A stretch of 64,000 nucleotides of DNA from Panacibacter ginsenosidivorans. GTDB lineage: Bacteria > Bacteroidota > Bacteroidia > Chitinophagales > Chitinophagaceae. Under the pieces are notes generated by a model. It searched no databases, was not told where the DNA came from, and saw only the letters and a list, made by a program, of their open reading frames with translations. The stretch is from the NCBI RefSeq assembly GCF_007971225.1, contig NZ_CP042435.1, positions 4,405,501-4,469,500 on the forward strand, in the 5' to 3' direction. Shown piece by piece: positions 49,377 through 57,739 of the stretch. Every line of letters starts with the position of its first letter. The stretch's first letter is position 1. The translations under genes were made by a program, and so were the position numbers.

Positions 49377-50678
49377 TTACATCTTCATGCCGGTCATATC
49401 CATTCCTTCCATTGGATTGGCACCATGCTGAAAAATATATTCACTGTTTATTAAATAAGCGCCACTTGTAACTACAACATCACCTGTATGTAACCCTGAA
49501 ATGATTTCAACTGCATTGCCATCATTGATCCCTGTTTTCACCATTCTTGCTTCGTAAACATCCGGTTGCGTTTCCACCCAAACAATTGAGCCTTTACTAT
49601 CTGTTAATACTGCATCAACAGGCAACGCAATCGAATTATGCGCACTGCTGTTTGCAATAATATAAACCGGCATCCCAGGATGCAATTGATTATTGGGATT
49701 GGGAATGCTAACACGTACCAAACTGATACGCGTATCAGGATTAATCTCAGGGTTCACAAAATCAATTTTTCCGTCAATCGTTTGATTATTTAAGTCTGGA
49801 ATTTGTACAGTAACATTTTCACTTTTTTTGAATGATAACATTTGCGTAGTATATACCTGTGCCTCTGCCCAAAGCGTTGATAAATTTGCGAGATCGACCA
49901 CAGTGCCGCCATCCATTACATAATCTCCTTCTTTTACATTCAAAGTTGTAATGTAACCGTCTTCTGTGCTGTAAAATGAAGTAAGTGTTGATGCTTGTTG
50001 GCCATCAGCAAGCTGATTGATTTGTCCATTCGTCATTCCCCATAACAATAATTTATTTTTGGCGCTTTCTACGAGTGCATGATAATTTATAAGTGAATTA
50101 CCAATTGCACTTTCCTGTTGCAAAGCTGTTACATATTCCTGCTTGGCGTTATTGAGTTGTTCGCTGTATAGATCATAAAGCCTATCTCCTTTACGAACAT
50201 AGTCACCGATATTCTTAAAATATAGTCTTTCAATTCTTCCTTCCACTCTTGCACTAACTGAAGAAAGATTATCCTGGTTAAAATTCAAGGTGCCTGTCAG
50301 GATCATTTTATCACCAATGCTTCCATTCCTGATTGTATCAGCCTGTATATTGCCCAACTTAATCTGCACTGAACTTAAATGAACCTGTGCTGTTGCATTC
50401 ATGCTGCTCTTAGGCACTGCAATTAATTTCATGCCGCAGATGGGACAACTTCCTGGATGTTCTTCATGTATCTGCGGATGCATACTGCAGGTATAGTAGA
50501 CATCTTTATTAACTGTTGCGTCTGTTTGCTTTTTCTCTTTACATGAAGTTGCAATAATTGGAACAACAATAATAAATAATGAATAAAATAACAAACGCTG
50601 AAGGGAGTGACACAACAGGCGATACCCTGCAACACTTTTGCCTGATTCAAAATGTTTATCCAAATAATTCATGCTCAT
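49377..50678 (-). CDS. RND efflux periplasmic adaptor (CusB-like) with metal-binding motif; repeat-derived N-terminus
   Basis: 433 residues. The lipoprotein signal ends in IIATSC (Cys about 46). Next comes a heavy-metal-binding motif (YYTCSMHPQI...CPICGMKLI, about 60-88), then the adaptor: barrel-sandwich LSSVSARVEGRIERLYFKNI, hairpin, and beta-barrel DYVMDGGTVVDLANLSTLWA. It joins the RND pump and the TolC-type channel for Cu/Ag efflux. Odd point: the residues GYRLLCHSLQ (about 18-27) before the hydrophobic stretch are encoded by a copy of the dispersed intergenic repeat (50601-50623), and there is no Met between it and the lipobox. Either the repeat is really translated or the true start is a non-ATG codon further in. 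Second adaptor of the operon, 6 bp from the first. Confidence 0.88.
   Translation of the reverse strand: MSMNYLDKHFESGKSVAGYRLLCHSLQRLLFYSLFIIVVPIIATSCKEKKQTDATVNKDVYYTCSMHPQIHEEHPGSCPICGMKLIAVPKSSMNATAQVHLSSVQIKLGNIQADTIRNGSIGDKMILTGTLNFNQDNLSSVSARVEGRIERLYFKNIGDYVRKGDRLYDLYSEQLNNAKQEYVTALQQESAIGNSLINYHALVESAKNKLLLWGMTNGQINQLADGQQASTLTSFYSTEDGYITTLNVKEGDYVMDGGTVVDLANLSTLWAEAQVYTTQMLSFKKSENVTVQIPDLNNQTIDGKIDFVNPEINPDTRISLVRVSIPNPNNQLHPGMPVYIIANSSAHNSIALPVDAVLTDSKGSIVWVETQPDVYEARMVKTGINDGNAVEIISGLHTGDVVVTSGAYLINSEYIFQHGANPMEGMDMTGMKM
50601..50623 (+). repeat. Dispersed repeat, copy 10, inside a coding region
   Basis: AAGGGAGTGACACAACAGGC then GATACC; the same subtype as 5185 and 8662. It falls within codons 18-27 of the adaptor gene on the minus strand. 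Confidence 0.7.
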
Positions 50679-50684
50679 AATAAT

Positions 50685-51932
50685 TTATTTTGAAGCAGTT
50701 TTGATAAAACTTTCACTGTCTATTAAATACTGTGCATTCACTGCAACGGTATCTGTTGCATTAAGACCTGAAACTATCTGCACATTGTCATTTGAGCGGA
50801 TGCCGGTTGTTATTTTATGTGCAACGAATCCTCCATCTTTCTTTAAGAATGCAACTTCATTTGAGCCAAGAGATAGAACTGCCGACGCAGGTAGCCATAA
50901 GCCTTGCGTATTGCCGGCATAAATGTTCGCCGTTACATGACTGCCGATTGGCAACATAGCCATATTATGAAAATAAACTCTTGCAGTAAGTGTTTTGCTA
51001 TTACCCCGAAAGAAAGGTTCAATGAAATCAATCCTTCCATCTATAGCAGCAGCAGTATCTGTTTCTGGAATAATATGAACAGCATCGCCTTTTTTTACAA
51101 GTGACTGATCGCTTGTAAAAATTTGCAGCGCAGCCCATGCCTGGTGATGGTTCATGATCATAAATAATGTTTGTCCCTTTTGTATATACATACCTTCCTT
51201 TAGTGACAGTGCTTGCGTAACGGCTGAAGAACTATTCATATCATTTGAAGCGTCTCCATTGCTCATCCCCGCGTCATGCACATGTCCGCTATAGTTACTG
51301 TAGACACTTACGCTATATAATGGCTTGCCTGTTTGCATAACCTTGTTCAATTCATTCTCGCTCATGCCAAGCAACAACAACCTTTGTTTGGCTGCGTTGA
51401 TGAAAGAAATATTGTCAGCGTCACTCTTTAAAAGAAATAATAGATTCTGTTGCGCAGTCACTAATTCAGGACTGTATATATCCATTATCTTTTGCCCATC
51501 TGTAACTTCCTGGTAACGGTATCGCAGATACAATTTTTCAATGCGTCCTGAAACACGCGCAGAGATTGAACCTGCCGCCCGCGTATCGTATTCTACAGTC
51601 CCATAGACTTTAACAGGGACTGTTATATTTTTTTCCTGGGCTGTTGTAACAGGCAATGATGTAACAACAAATTCATTTGCGGGCTTAAGCAAACTTTCAA
51701 GCTCAATATTATTTATTGATGCAGCCTCCGCATTCTTCTTTATCAACCTCATTCCACAGATAGGGCAGTCACCCGGATGATGTTCCAGCACCTGGGGATG
51801 CATCGAACAGGTATAGAGGTCTCCCGATGAAGTGTCTGCGTTTGCTTCTTTCAACTGCTTACTACCACATGCCTGGATAAGTGTGAAAGCGGCAATCATG
51901 CTCACTAGATATAACCAAAATGTTTTCTTCAT
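50685..51932 (-). CDS. RND efflux periplasmic adaptor (CusB-like) with metal-binding motif
   Basis: 415 residues. A lipoprotein signal ends in LIQAC (Cys22). A heavy-metal-binding motif follows (YTCSMHPQVL...CPICGMRLI, about 40-66), then adaptor domains: GTVEYDTRAAGSISARVSGR, IEKLYLRYRYQEVTDGQKIM, a helical hairpin with a Ser/Met/Asp-rich insert (about 210-230), and the barrel LKEGMYIQKGQTLFMIMNHH. It bridges CusA and CusC and may deliver metal through its N-terminal motif. It starts 2 bp after the TolC-type gene ends. Two adaptors in one operon are unusual; they could form a mixed ring or serve different states. Confidence 0.92.
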   Translation of the reverse strand: MKKTFWLYLVSMIAAFTLIQACGSKQLKEANADTSSGDLYTCSMHPQVLEHHPGDCPICGMRLIKKNAEAASINNIELESLLKPANEFVVTSLPVTTAQEKNITVPVKVYGTVEYDTRAAGSISARVSGRIEKLYLRYRYQEVTDGQKIMDIYSPELVTAQQNLLFLLKSDADNISFINAAKQRLLLLGMSENELNKVMQTGKPLYSVSVYSNYSGHVHDAGMSNGDASNDMNSSSAVTQALSLKEGMYIQKGQTLFMIMNHHQAWAALQIFTSDQSLVKKGDAVHIIPETDTAAAIDGRIDFIEPFFRGNSKTLTARVYFHNMAMLPIGSHVTANIYAGNTQGLWLPASAVLSLGSNEVAFLKKDGGFVAHKITTGIRSNDNVQIVSGLNATDTVAVNAQYLIDSESFIKTASK

Positions 51933-51934
51933 CT

Positions 51935-53185
51935 CTATTTTATTTCAAGTACTTTTTCAAGATCGACCTGCATGGATAATAACTGATCCAATTGATCAAG
52001 AAATTCAAGCTGTGTATTGTTCAGCGTTTCCCAGCCATCATACAATTCAAAAAGTTCTTCCGTATTTTGTTCATAAGCCAGCAAAGTGCTTTCATAATTT
52101 TTCTTTAAAGCAGGAATGATGTTTTTATCGAAAAGCTCAATCTGCTTTTTCTTTGCGACAATATTCTGCTGCATTTGATAAGCCATTCCTGAATACTCAT
52201 TTGCCATAGACACTTTCTGATCCTCAAATGACAAAGCTTTCCATTTCAAACTTTCAATGTTTGCTTTATTCATTTTTGTTGACCAGTTCATTGGGATTTT
52301 CATCATACCCATTAAAGTATATTGCATCGGAAACCCGCCAAAGCCGAACATGTGGTCATACCTTACGCCGAATTGCGGTTTTAAGCTTGCTTTCTCGACA
52401 TTTTGCTGCAGATAGGTAAGTTGAATATTTTTATCAATTGCTTTTATATCGCTGCGGTTTGAATAAAATAAAGTGCTGTCAAATAAACTACTTGAATAAT
52501 CTTTCACTGCATAATTTGTATCAATAGAAAAATCTGTTTGTTTAGCACGATTCATTAGTGTGTTTATCGCAATGCGTTTTTGTGCAATTTCATTTTCTAA
52601 TTCAACCCGCATATTCTCAATAGTACCCAGTGATGCTTTTGCTTTATAGTAAGCACTTATTTTTCCCAAACCATTCTTATATCTTGTTTCAGCATTTGTG
52701 ATCATGAATTCTAATAACTTTTCGCTTTGTGCAAGCACCGATAATTTCTTCTCAATGATGAGCCATCCGTAATAGTTCTTTTTGGCAGTAGCCAATAATT
52801 CATTTAAGGTGGCTTGTTTATTTTCTTTTTCAACGGATGACATTGCCTTCATATATGCTTCGTTGGCATCATTGTATTTTTTATTAGGAAACATTTGTTC
52901 AGCAGAGATCATGTACTGCCCCATACCTGTATTGCCTGCTCCATCTGCCTTCCAGAGGTTTGTGTTGTAAGGTGTCATCCATAAACCGGTTGAAACCTGC
53001 GGCGCCATCCAGCTCTTTGCACCTTTTGCAGCTGCATCTAAAGATTGAATTTGTGCATCGTACATTTTCAAAGAAGGATAAGATTGCTGGATACTATCTA
53101 AAATATCATTCAGCTTTAATGTTTGTGCAGCTGCTGCCTGGCACAACAGGCTCATTGATGTAATAGCAGCAAAAAATATTTTCAT
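51935..53185 (-). CDS. TolC family outer-membrane channel (CusC-like)
   Basis: 416 residues with signal peptide (about 1-20). Two related helical halves of the outer-membrane efflux protein family: DILDSIQQSYPSLKMYDAQI in the first, LAYEQNTEELFELYDGWETL in the second, with the coiled-coil ends LEFLDQLDQLLSMQVDLEKV. It forms the outer-membrane exit duct of the copper/silver RND system. It is shorter than E. coli TolC, as usual for this Bacteroidota group. It begins 11 bp after the pump's second ORF. Confidence 0.9.
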   Translation of the reverse strand: MKIFFAAITSMSLLCQAAAAQTLKLNDILDSIQQSYPSLKMYDAQIQSLDAAAKGAKSWMAPQVSTGLWMTPYNTNLWKADGAGNTGMGQYMISAEQMFPNKKYNDANEAYMKAMSSVEKENKQATLNELLATAKKNYYGWLIIEKKLSVLAQSEKLLEFMITNAETRYKNGLGKISAYYKAKASLGTIENMRVELENEIAQKRIAINTLMNRAKQTDFSIDTNYAVKDYSSSLFDSTLFYSNRSDIKAIDKNIQLTYLQQNVEKASLKPQFGVRYDHMFGFGGFPMQYTLMGMMKIPMNWSTKMNKANIESLKWKALSFEDQKVSMANEYSGMAYQMQQNIVAKKKQIELFDKNIIPALKKNYESTLLAYEQNTEELFELYDGWETLNNTQLEFLDQLDQLLSMQVDLEKVLEIK

Positions 53186-53196
53186 TGGTTTCTATT

Positions 53197-55143
53197 TTAA
53201 TGTTTTACTTCCGCCACTGATATTTTTCCATATTTCTTTAGTTCGTATTCTTTGCTCATTAAAAAAATGAGCGGTGTTACAAGCAGAATATAAATTGCCG
53301 AAGTAATAACACCGCCAACCATTGGTAGTACAATAGGTTTCATTACATCGCTGCCCACACCACTGCTCCATAAGATAGGGATGAGTGCAAACAGCGACAC
53401 ACTTACCGTCATGATCTTTGGGCGCAATCTTTTGGCTGCACCCTGGATGGTAGATTCCCGCAGGTCTTCTTTGTTTATTGTTTCTCTTGAATTCCCTTTT
53501 CTTGTAATGAGTTGCAGCATGGCATCATTGAGATAAATGACCATGACAATATTTGTTTCCACTGCAAGGCCAAACAATGCAATAAAACCAACTGCGACGG
53601 CAACAGAGAGATTCACACCCCAGAAGTATATCATAAAAGCACCACCGATGAGCGCAAAAGGAAGTGAGATCAAACTTAGCAACGCTTCACGTGCAGAGTG
53701 AAACGCGAAATACATACTGATAAAAATAACCACCAGCACAACAGGCATTATTAACTTCAAAGTTTGTTCACTGCGAATAAGATTTTCATATTGACCACTC
53801 CATTCAATAAAATAACCTTTGGGCATTTTGCCAATGGCGTCATTCAATTTCTTCTGCGCATCTTCTACTGTACTTCCCAAATCCCTTTCACGCACATTGA
53901 ATAAAACGGCGCCCCGCAACAATGCATTTTCGGAATTTATCATTGGCGGACCTTCTGTAATTTTTATATCGGCAACAGCTTCCAAAGGGATAGGACCAAA
54001 ACCCATCGTTTGTACCTGCAAACGTTTTAACGCTTCGATGTTGTTTCGATAATCCTGTCCAAATCTTGCATTCACAGAGAACCTTTGCCTGCCTTCAACG
54101 GTAGTTGTAATTTTTGCACCACCAAGCGCAGTTTCAATGACAGCATTCACATCATCTACACTTAAATTGTAACGTGCAATTTCTTCGCGCTTTATATTTA
54201 TGTCGATATACTTACCTCCTGTAATGGGCTCAACATACAGATCTTTCACTCCGTTAATATCACTCAATTCTCTTTTTATCAGTTGAGAAAATGCATAAAT
54301 ACTGTCAAGATTTTGCCCATATACTTTTACACCAACATCCGTTCTTATGCCCGTTGAAAGCATGTTGATGCGGTTGATGATCGGTTGTGTCCATCCATTG
54401 GTTACACCAGGTATTTGCAGTTTACTGTTCAACTCACTGATGATACTGTCTTTTGTAATGCCCTTTCTCCATTCATCTTTTGGTTTTAGCATCAGGATTG
54501 TTTCAATCATGCTTATGGGAGAATTATCCGTTGCAGAATTTACTCTTCCCGCTTTGCCCAAAACCGATTTTATTTCAGGTACGGACGTAAGAATTTTATC
54601 CTGCACCTGCAATATGCGTTTGACTTCGCTGTTGGAAACATCGGGCAATGTAACAGGCATAAAAAGAATAGTTCCTTCGTCAAGTGGCGGCATAAATTCA
54701 GTCCCTAGACTCATTACCATTGGAACGCTTACAGCCAGCGCAATTATCATGATCCCGATTGTTGTTTTACGCCATTCAATGCAGGTTTTTATTACAGGCT
54801 CATACATTCTTTCTAAAAACCGGTTAACAGGGTTAGCTCCTTCTGGACGAAATCTTCCCCGCATAAAAAATGAAATTAAAACGGGGGCAAGCGTTACAAC
54901 CAATATTGCATCTACTATCATGATGAATGTTTTGGTATATGCAAGGGGCCCGAATAATTTTCCTTCCTGACCTGTTAACAAAAACACGGGTAAAAAAGAT
55001 GTGATGATGATTATGGTTGAAAAGAAAACACCGCGTGAAACCTGTTTGCACGAGCGCTCAATAATGCGCATGCGCTCCAACTCAGGGATTTTATTATAAT
55101 TACGCTTCCACCACTTTCTCTTTATATTTTTTTCTTTGCTCAT
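53197..55143 (-). CDS. cusA: CusA-type RND pump, C-terminal part (second of two overlapping ORFs)
   Basis: 648 residues. It begins in the cytosolic loop after the fourth membrane helix (ELERMRIIERSCKQVSRGVF), continues with FLPVFLLTGQEGKLFGPLAY, the second periplasmic domain (MPPLDEGTILFMPVTLP) and the remaining helices (ALFGLAVETNIVMVIYLNDA, IPILWSSGVGSDVMKPIVLP). Alone it lacks the first quarter of the pump. Its ATG overlaps the stop of the N-terminal ORF as ATGA, and together the two make 1076 residues, the usual CusA length. The junction lies in a poorly conserved loop rather than in a domain, so two complementary chains are structurally possible. Confidence 0.9.
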   Translation of the reverse strand: MSKEKNIKRKWWKRNYNKIPELERMRIIERSCKQVSRGVFFSTIIIITSFLPVFLLTGQEGKLFGPLAYTKTFIMIVDAILVVTLAPVLISFFMRGRFRPEGANPVNRFLERMYEPVIKTCIEWRKTTIGIMIIALAVSVPMVMSLGTEFMPPLDEGTILFMPVTLPDVSNSEVKRILQVQDKILTSVPEIKSVLGKAGRVNSATDNSPISMIETILMLKPKDEWRKGITKDSIISELNSKLQIPGVTNGWTQPIINRINMLSTGIRTDVGVKVYGQNLDSIYAFSQLIKRELSDINGVKDLYVEPITGGKYIDINIKREEIARYNLSVDDVNAVIETALGGAKITTTVEGRQRFSVNARFGQDYRNNIEALKRLQVQTMGFGPIPLEAVADIKITEGPPMINSENALLRGAVLFNVRERDLGSTVEDAQKKLNDAIGKMPKGYFIEWSGQYENLIRSEQTLKLIMPVVLVVIFISMYFAFHSAREALLSLISLPFALIGGAFMIYFWGVNLSVAVAVGFIALFGLAVETNIVMVIYLNDAMLQLITRKGNSRETINKEDLRESTIQGAAKRLRPKIMTVSVSLFALIPILWSSGVGSDVMKPIVLPMVGGVITSAIYILLVTPLIFLMSKEYELKKYGKISVAEVKH

Positions 55144-56426
55144 GACGGTTGATTAGGTGGTTGACTATTTTGCCATTCTGATAAATTGCGGTATGCATTC
55201 TCGCTCATGATAATGCCATTGTCAACGATAACACCGATGGCAAGCGCAATACCTGTCAACGACATGATGTTGGATGATAAACCAAATGCATTGAGCAGAA
55301 TAAAACTGATCGCAATGGTAATAGGTATTTGAATGATGATGCTTAAAGCACTTCGCCAGTGCAGCAGAAAAACAATTACGATAATGCACACGATACTTAT
55401 TTCTTCAATGAGTTTGCCTTTAATATTGGCAATGGCTGCTTCGATCAGTTCACTCCGGTCATAATCTATTTTAAATCCAACGCCTTCGGGCAATCCTTTC
55501 TGTACATCGCCCATTTTTTTCTTAACATCATTAATTACTTTATCTGCATTCTCTCCGTAACGCATTACCACTATTCCGCCTACGACTTCACCCTCACCAT
55601 TTGCATCAAAAATGCCCAAACGCAGATCAGGGCCCATTTGTACCGTTCCGATATCTTTTACACGAACCGGAATGCCATTATTGTTTCCAAGTGCTATACT
55701 TTCAATGTCCTCTTTGTTTTTGATGTAACCCAACCCGCGGATGATATAAGCCATGTTGCTCATTTCAAATTTTCTTCCACCCACATCATTGTTATTCGCT
55801 TTTACCTTGTTCATTACATCCATCATGGAAAGATTGTAAAACTGCAGCTTCACAGGATCAATCACCAATTGATATTGTTTTTCAAACCCGCCAAATGAAG
55901 CAACTTCTGCAACACCTGGTACTGTCTGCAAGGCAAATTTTACATACCAGTCCTGTAGTGCCCGTTGCTCTCCAAGATCCATTTTTGGGGCATCGAGATG
56001 ATACCAGAAAATATGCCCGACACCGGTTCCATCTGGCCCAAGTGTTGGGGTCACACCCTGTGGCAACAAACGTTGCGCATAGCTCAATCTTTCCAGCACT
56101 CTTGTGCGTGCCCAGTACACGTCCACGTCATCGTCAAAAACAACATACACGAAACTCATCCCGAACATAGATGTACCGCGAATATTTTTCACTTTAGGTA
56201 CACCCTGCAGATTACTCACTAAGGGATATGTTACCTGGTCTTCGATGATCTGAGGGCTTTGCCCCATCCATTCTGTAAAAACAATTACCTGGTTCTCGCT
56301 TAAGTCAGGAATCGCATCAACAGGGTTTCGCTGAATGTTGAAGATGCCCCACACCAACAAGCCTATCGCAAGAATTACTACGATAAGCCTGTTGCGAAGG
56401 GAGAGTTCAATTAATTTGTTAACCAT
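55140..56426 (-). CDS. cusA: CusA-type RND pump, N-terminal part (first of two overlapping ORFs)
   Basis: 428 residues. Heavy-metal RND start (MVNKLIELSLRNRLIVVILA), first periplasmic domain with QVIVFTEWMGQSPQIIEDQV and WYHLDAPKMDLGEQRALQDW, then helices 2-4 ending ALAIGVIVDNGIIMSENAYR. The frame stops after a Pro/Gln/Asn-rich tail (NSQPPNQPS). The following ORF starts at the overlapping ATG (55143). Normal CusA proteins are continuous here, so this is either a natural split pump with coupled translation, a frameshift, or an assembly error. The operon is otherwise intact, which favours a working arrangement. Confidence 0.9.
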   Translation of the reverse strand: MVNKLIELSLRNRLIVVILAIGLLVWGIFNIQRNPVDAIPDLSENQVIVFTEWMGQSPQIIEDQVTYPLVSNLQGVPKVKNIRGTSMFGMSFVYVVFDDDVDVYWARTRVLERLSYAQRLLPQGVTPTLGPDGTGVGHIFWYHLDAPKMDLGEQRALQDWYVKFALQTVPGVAEVASFGGFEKQYQLVIDPVKLQFYNLSMMDVMNKVKANNNDVGGRKFEMSNMAYIIRGLGYIKNKEDIESIALGNNNGIPVRVKDIGTVQMGPDLRLGIFDANGEGEVVGGIVVMRYGENADKVINDVKKKMGDVQKGLPEGVGFKIDYDRSELIEAAIANIKGKLIEEISIVCIIVIVFLLHWRSALSIIIQIPITIAISFILLNAFGLSSNIMSLTGIALAIGVIVDNGIIMSENAYRNLSEWQNSQPPNQPS

Positions 56427-56432
56427 AGTTGA

Positions 56433-56705
56433 TTAATGTTTCATTGTATCCATATCCATTTTCTGCATAGATGAATCTTTTATCGGAACCATTTCCATAC
56501 CGCACTTAGGACATTTGCCTGCTGTGTCGCTGATCACTTCAGGATGCATGGTGCAGGTATATTTTACTGCGCTTATCATTTTTGAGGTGTCAGAAGCTGG
56601 TGTTGTTGCCATAGTGTCCTTCTTGCTGTCTGAAGAACTGCTGCTGTTACAGGCTGCAAAAACGGATGCTGCAAAAAGCATAGATGCAATGATTGTTTGT
56701 TTCAT
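56433..56705 (-). CDS. Small lipoprotein with one heavy-metal-binding motif
   Basis: 90 residues: a lipoprotein signal ending in FAAC (Cys19), a Ser/Asp-rich linker, one heavy-metal-binding motif (YTCTMHPEVI...CPKCGMEMV, about 49-75) and a Met/Asp/Lys tail (MQKMDMDTMKH). The same motif begins the copper ATPase and both adaptors. Probably a periplasmic metal-binding lipoprotein that hands copper to the efflux complex; 6 bp upstream of the pump's first ORF. Confidence 0.8.
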   Translation of the reverse strand: MKQTIIASMLFAASVFAACNSSSSSDSKKDTMATTPASDTSKMISAVKYTCTMHPEVISDTAGKCPKCGMEMVPIKDSSMQKMDMDTMKH

Positions 56706-56737
56706 GTGATTTGATTTTTTGATGAATGAAATATTGG

Positions 56738-57202
56738 TTACATCGGGGTTTTGTTATCTGCTGTTGATTTTTTTTCTACGAGACCCATCCCGCATACAGG
56801 ACATCTGCCCATTGTGTCGCTCACTACTTCAGGGTGCATACCGCAAGTGTATAGTCTTACCACTTCCCTTTTTAACTGTTCTTTCTTAGAGACCAACAGG
56901 TCCATGCCACACCTGGAACATTTGCCTGCTGTATAGCTAACCACTTCAGGATGCATAGAACAGCTATAAATCTTTACTACTTCTCTTTTTAATAATTCCT
57001 TTTTTGAAAGCAGTAAATCCGATCCGCATTTTGTGCATTTACCAGTCTTATCACTGGTCACATCCGGGTGCATGGGACAGGAATAAGTTTCAATAACAGT
57101 GACCGTACTGCTTATGATTTCCGGCGTAGGCGCCTTTGCTTTTTGTGCAAATGTTGCCAGGGAGGCTGTTACTGCAAATAACAGGATGATTAGTTTTTTC
57201 AT
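56738..57202 (-). CDS. Secreted protein with three tandem heavy-metal-binding motifs
   Basis: 154 residues: signal peptide (about 1-19) then three repeats of the domain at about 40-68, 77-105 and 114-142 (YSCPMHPDVT, YSCSMHPEVV and YTCGMHPEVV, each followed by a C-x-x-C-G pair). They are spaced by nearly identical linkers SKKELLKREVVK / SKKEQLKREVVR. The first repeat has CTKCGSD where the others have CGMD/CGMG, so it lacks the Met. The repeats are similar enough to suggest recent duplication. The likely role is to hold several copper or related ions in the periplasm. It is part of the copper operon. Confidence 0.82.
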   Translation of the reverse strand: MKKLIILLFAVTASLATFAQKAKAPTPEIISSTVTVIETYSCPMHPDVTSDKTGKCTKCGSDLLLSKKELLKREVVKIYSCSMHPEVVSYTAGKCSRCGMDLLVSKKEQLKREVVRLYTCGMHPEVVSDTMGRCPVCGMGLVEKKSTADNKTPM

Positions 57203-57223
57203 TCGTTTTGCTATTTGGAATTC

Positions 57224-57595
57224 TTATGATTGTTTTCTTTGATAATGGCAGCACTCCGGTAGATTTTTATACGCTGTATCATCTGCTTTATAATGTTCTG
57301 TATCATTACCTGCAGCAGCTATTTTCTTTTCAGCAATATCTGCAGCCTCTTTTTTAAACACGCTGTACTTAACAGTAAGTGTTTGGGCATCTAAGCTCCA
57401 CACAGCATATTTTATCCCTTCCACAGTTAAGGCTGTGTTTTCAATTCGGCGTTTATCCATATCACATGTGCCGGATACTTTGACAGTTTGAGTTTTAACG
57501 CCAATCGTTCTTTGTGTTTTGTCGCTTTGTGCGTTGGCAATTTGGAATGTTGCAAATGCAAACAGCATTGCAAACAATAATTTTATCGTTTTCAT
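57224..57595 (-). CDS. Secreted HMA-like ferredoxin-fold protein lacking the full CxxC
   Basis: 123 residues: signal peptide (about 1-22), then a heavy-metal-associated-like fold. Where copper chaperones have GMxCxxC, this protein has VSGTCDMDKRRIENTALTVE with a single Cys. The strand TVEGIKYAVWSLDAQTLTVK and the helix KKEAADIAEKKIAAAGND complete the fold. A C-terminal CCHYQRKQS adds two cysteines. Secreted HMA-like proteins of this type are common in Bacteroidota copper operons; whether it binds metal without the second cysteine is uncertain, but the terminal Cys pair may compensate. Confidence 0.78.
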   Translation of the reverse strand: MKTIKLLFAMLFAFATFQIANAQSDKTQRTIGVKTQTVKVSGTCDMDKRRIENTALTVEGIKYAVWSLDAQTLTVKYSVFKKEAADIAEKKIAAAGNDTEHYKADDTAYKNLPECCHYQRKQS

Positions 57596-57692
57596 TGTAA
57601 TTTGTTTTTAAGTAAATAAATACATAAGCTATTAGCCGAGCGCTTATGCCTGATAATTGTTAAAGAAAAAGTGATTAAGTAAATGAGAGGCT

Positions 57693-57713
57693 ATAAACAC
57701 GAACTGTGTTTAT
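57693..57713 (-). terminator. Hairpin between the HYC_CC_PP-type gene and the rest of the copper operon
   Basis: ATAAACAC and GTGTTTAT, a perfect 8-bp stem with a five-base loop, 27 bp past the stop of the gene at 57740. It may terminate or attenuate transcription into the operon. Confidence 0.5.
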
Positions 57714-57739
57714 GAATGAAAAAGAGAAGCGGGTGAGTA

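Noticed and set aside
54347-54970. 207-codon plus-strand ORF opposite the CusA gene
   Set aside because: Antisense shadow of a well-supported gene; no start signal or motif.
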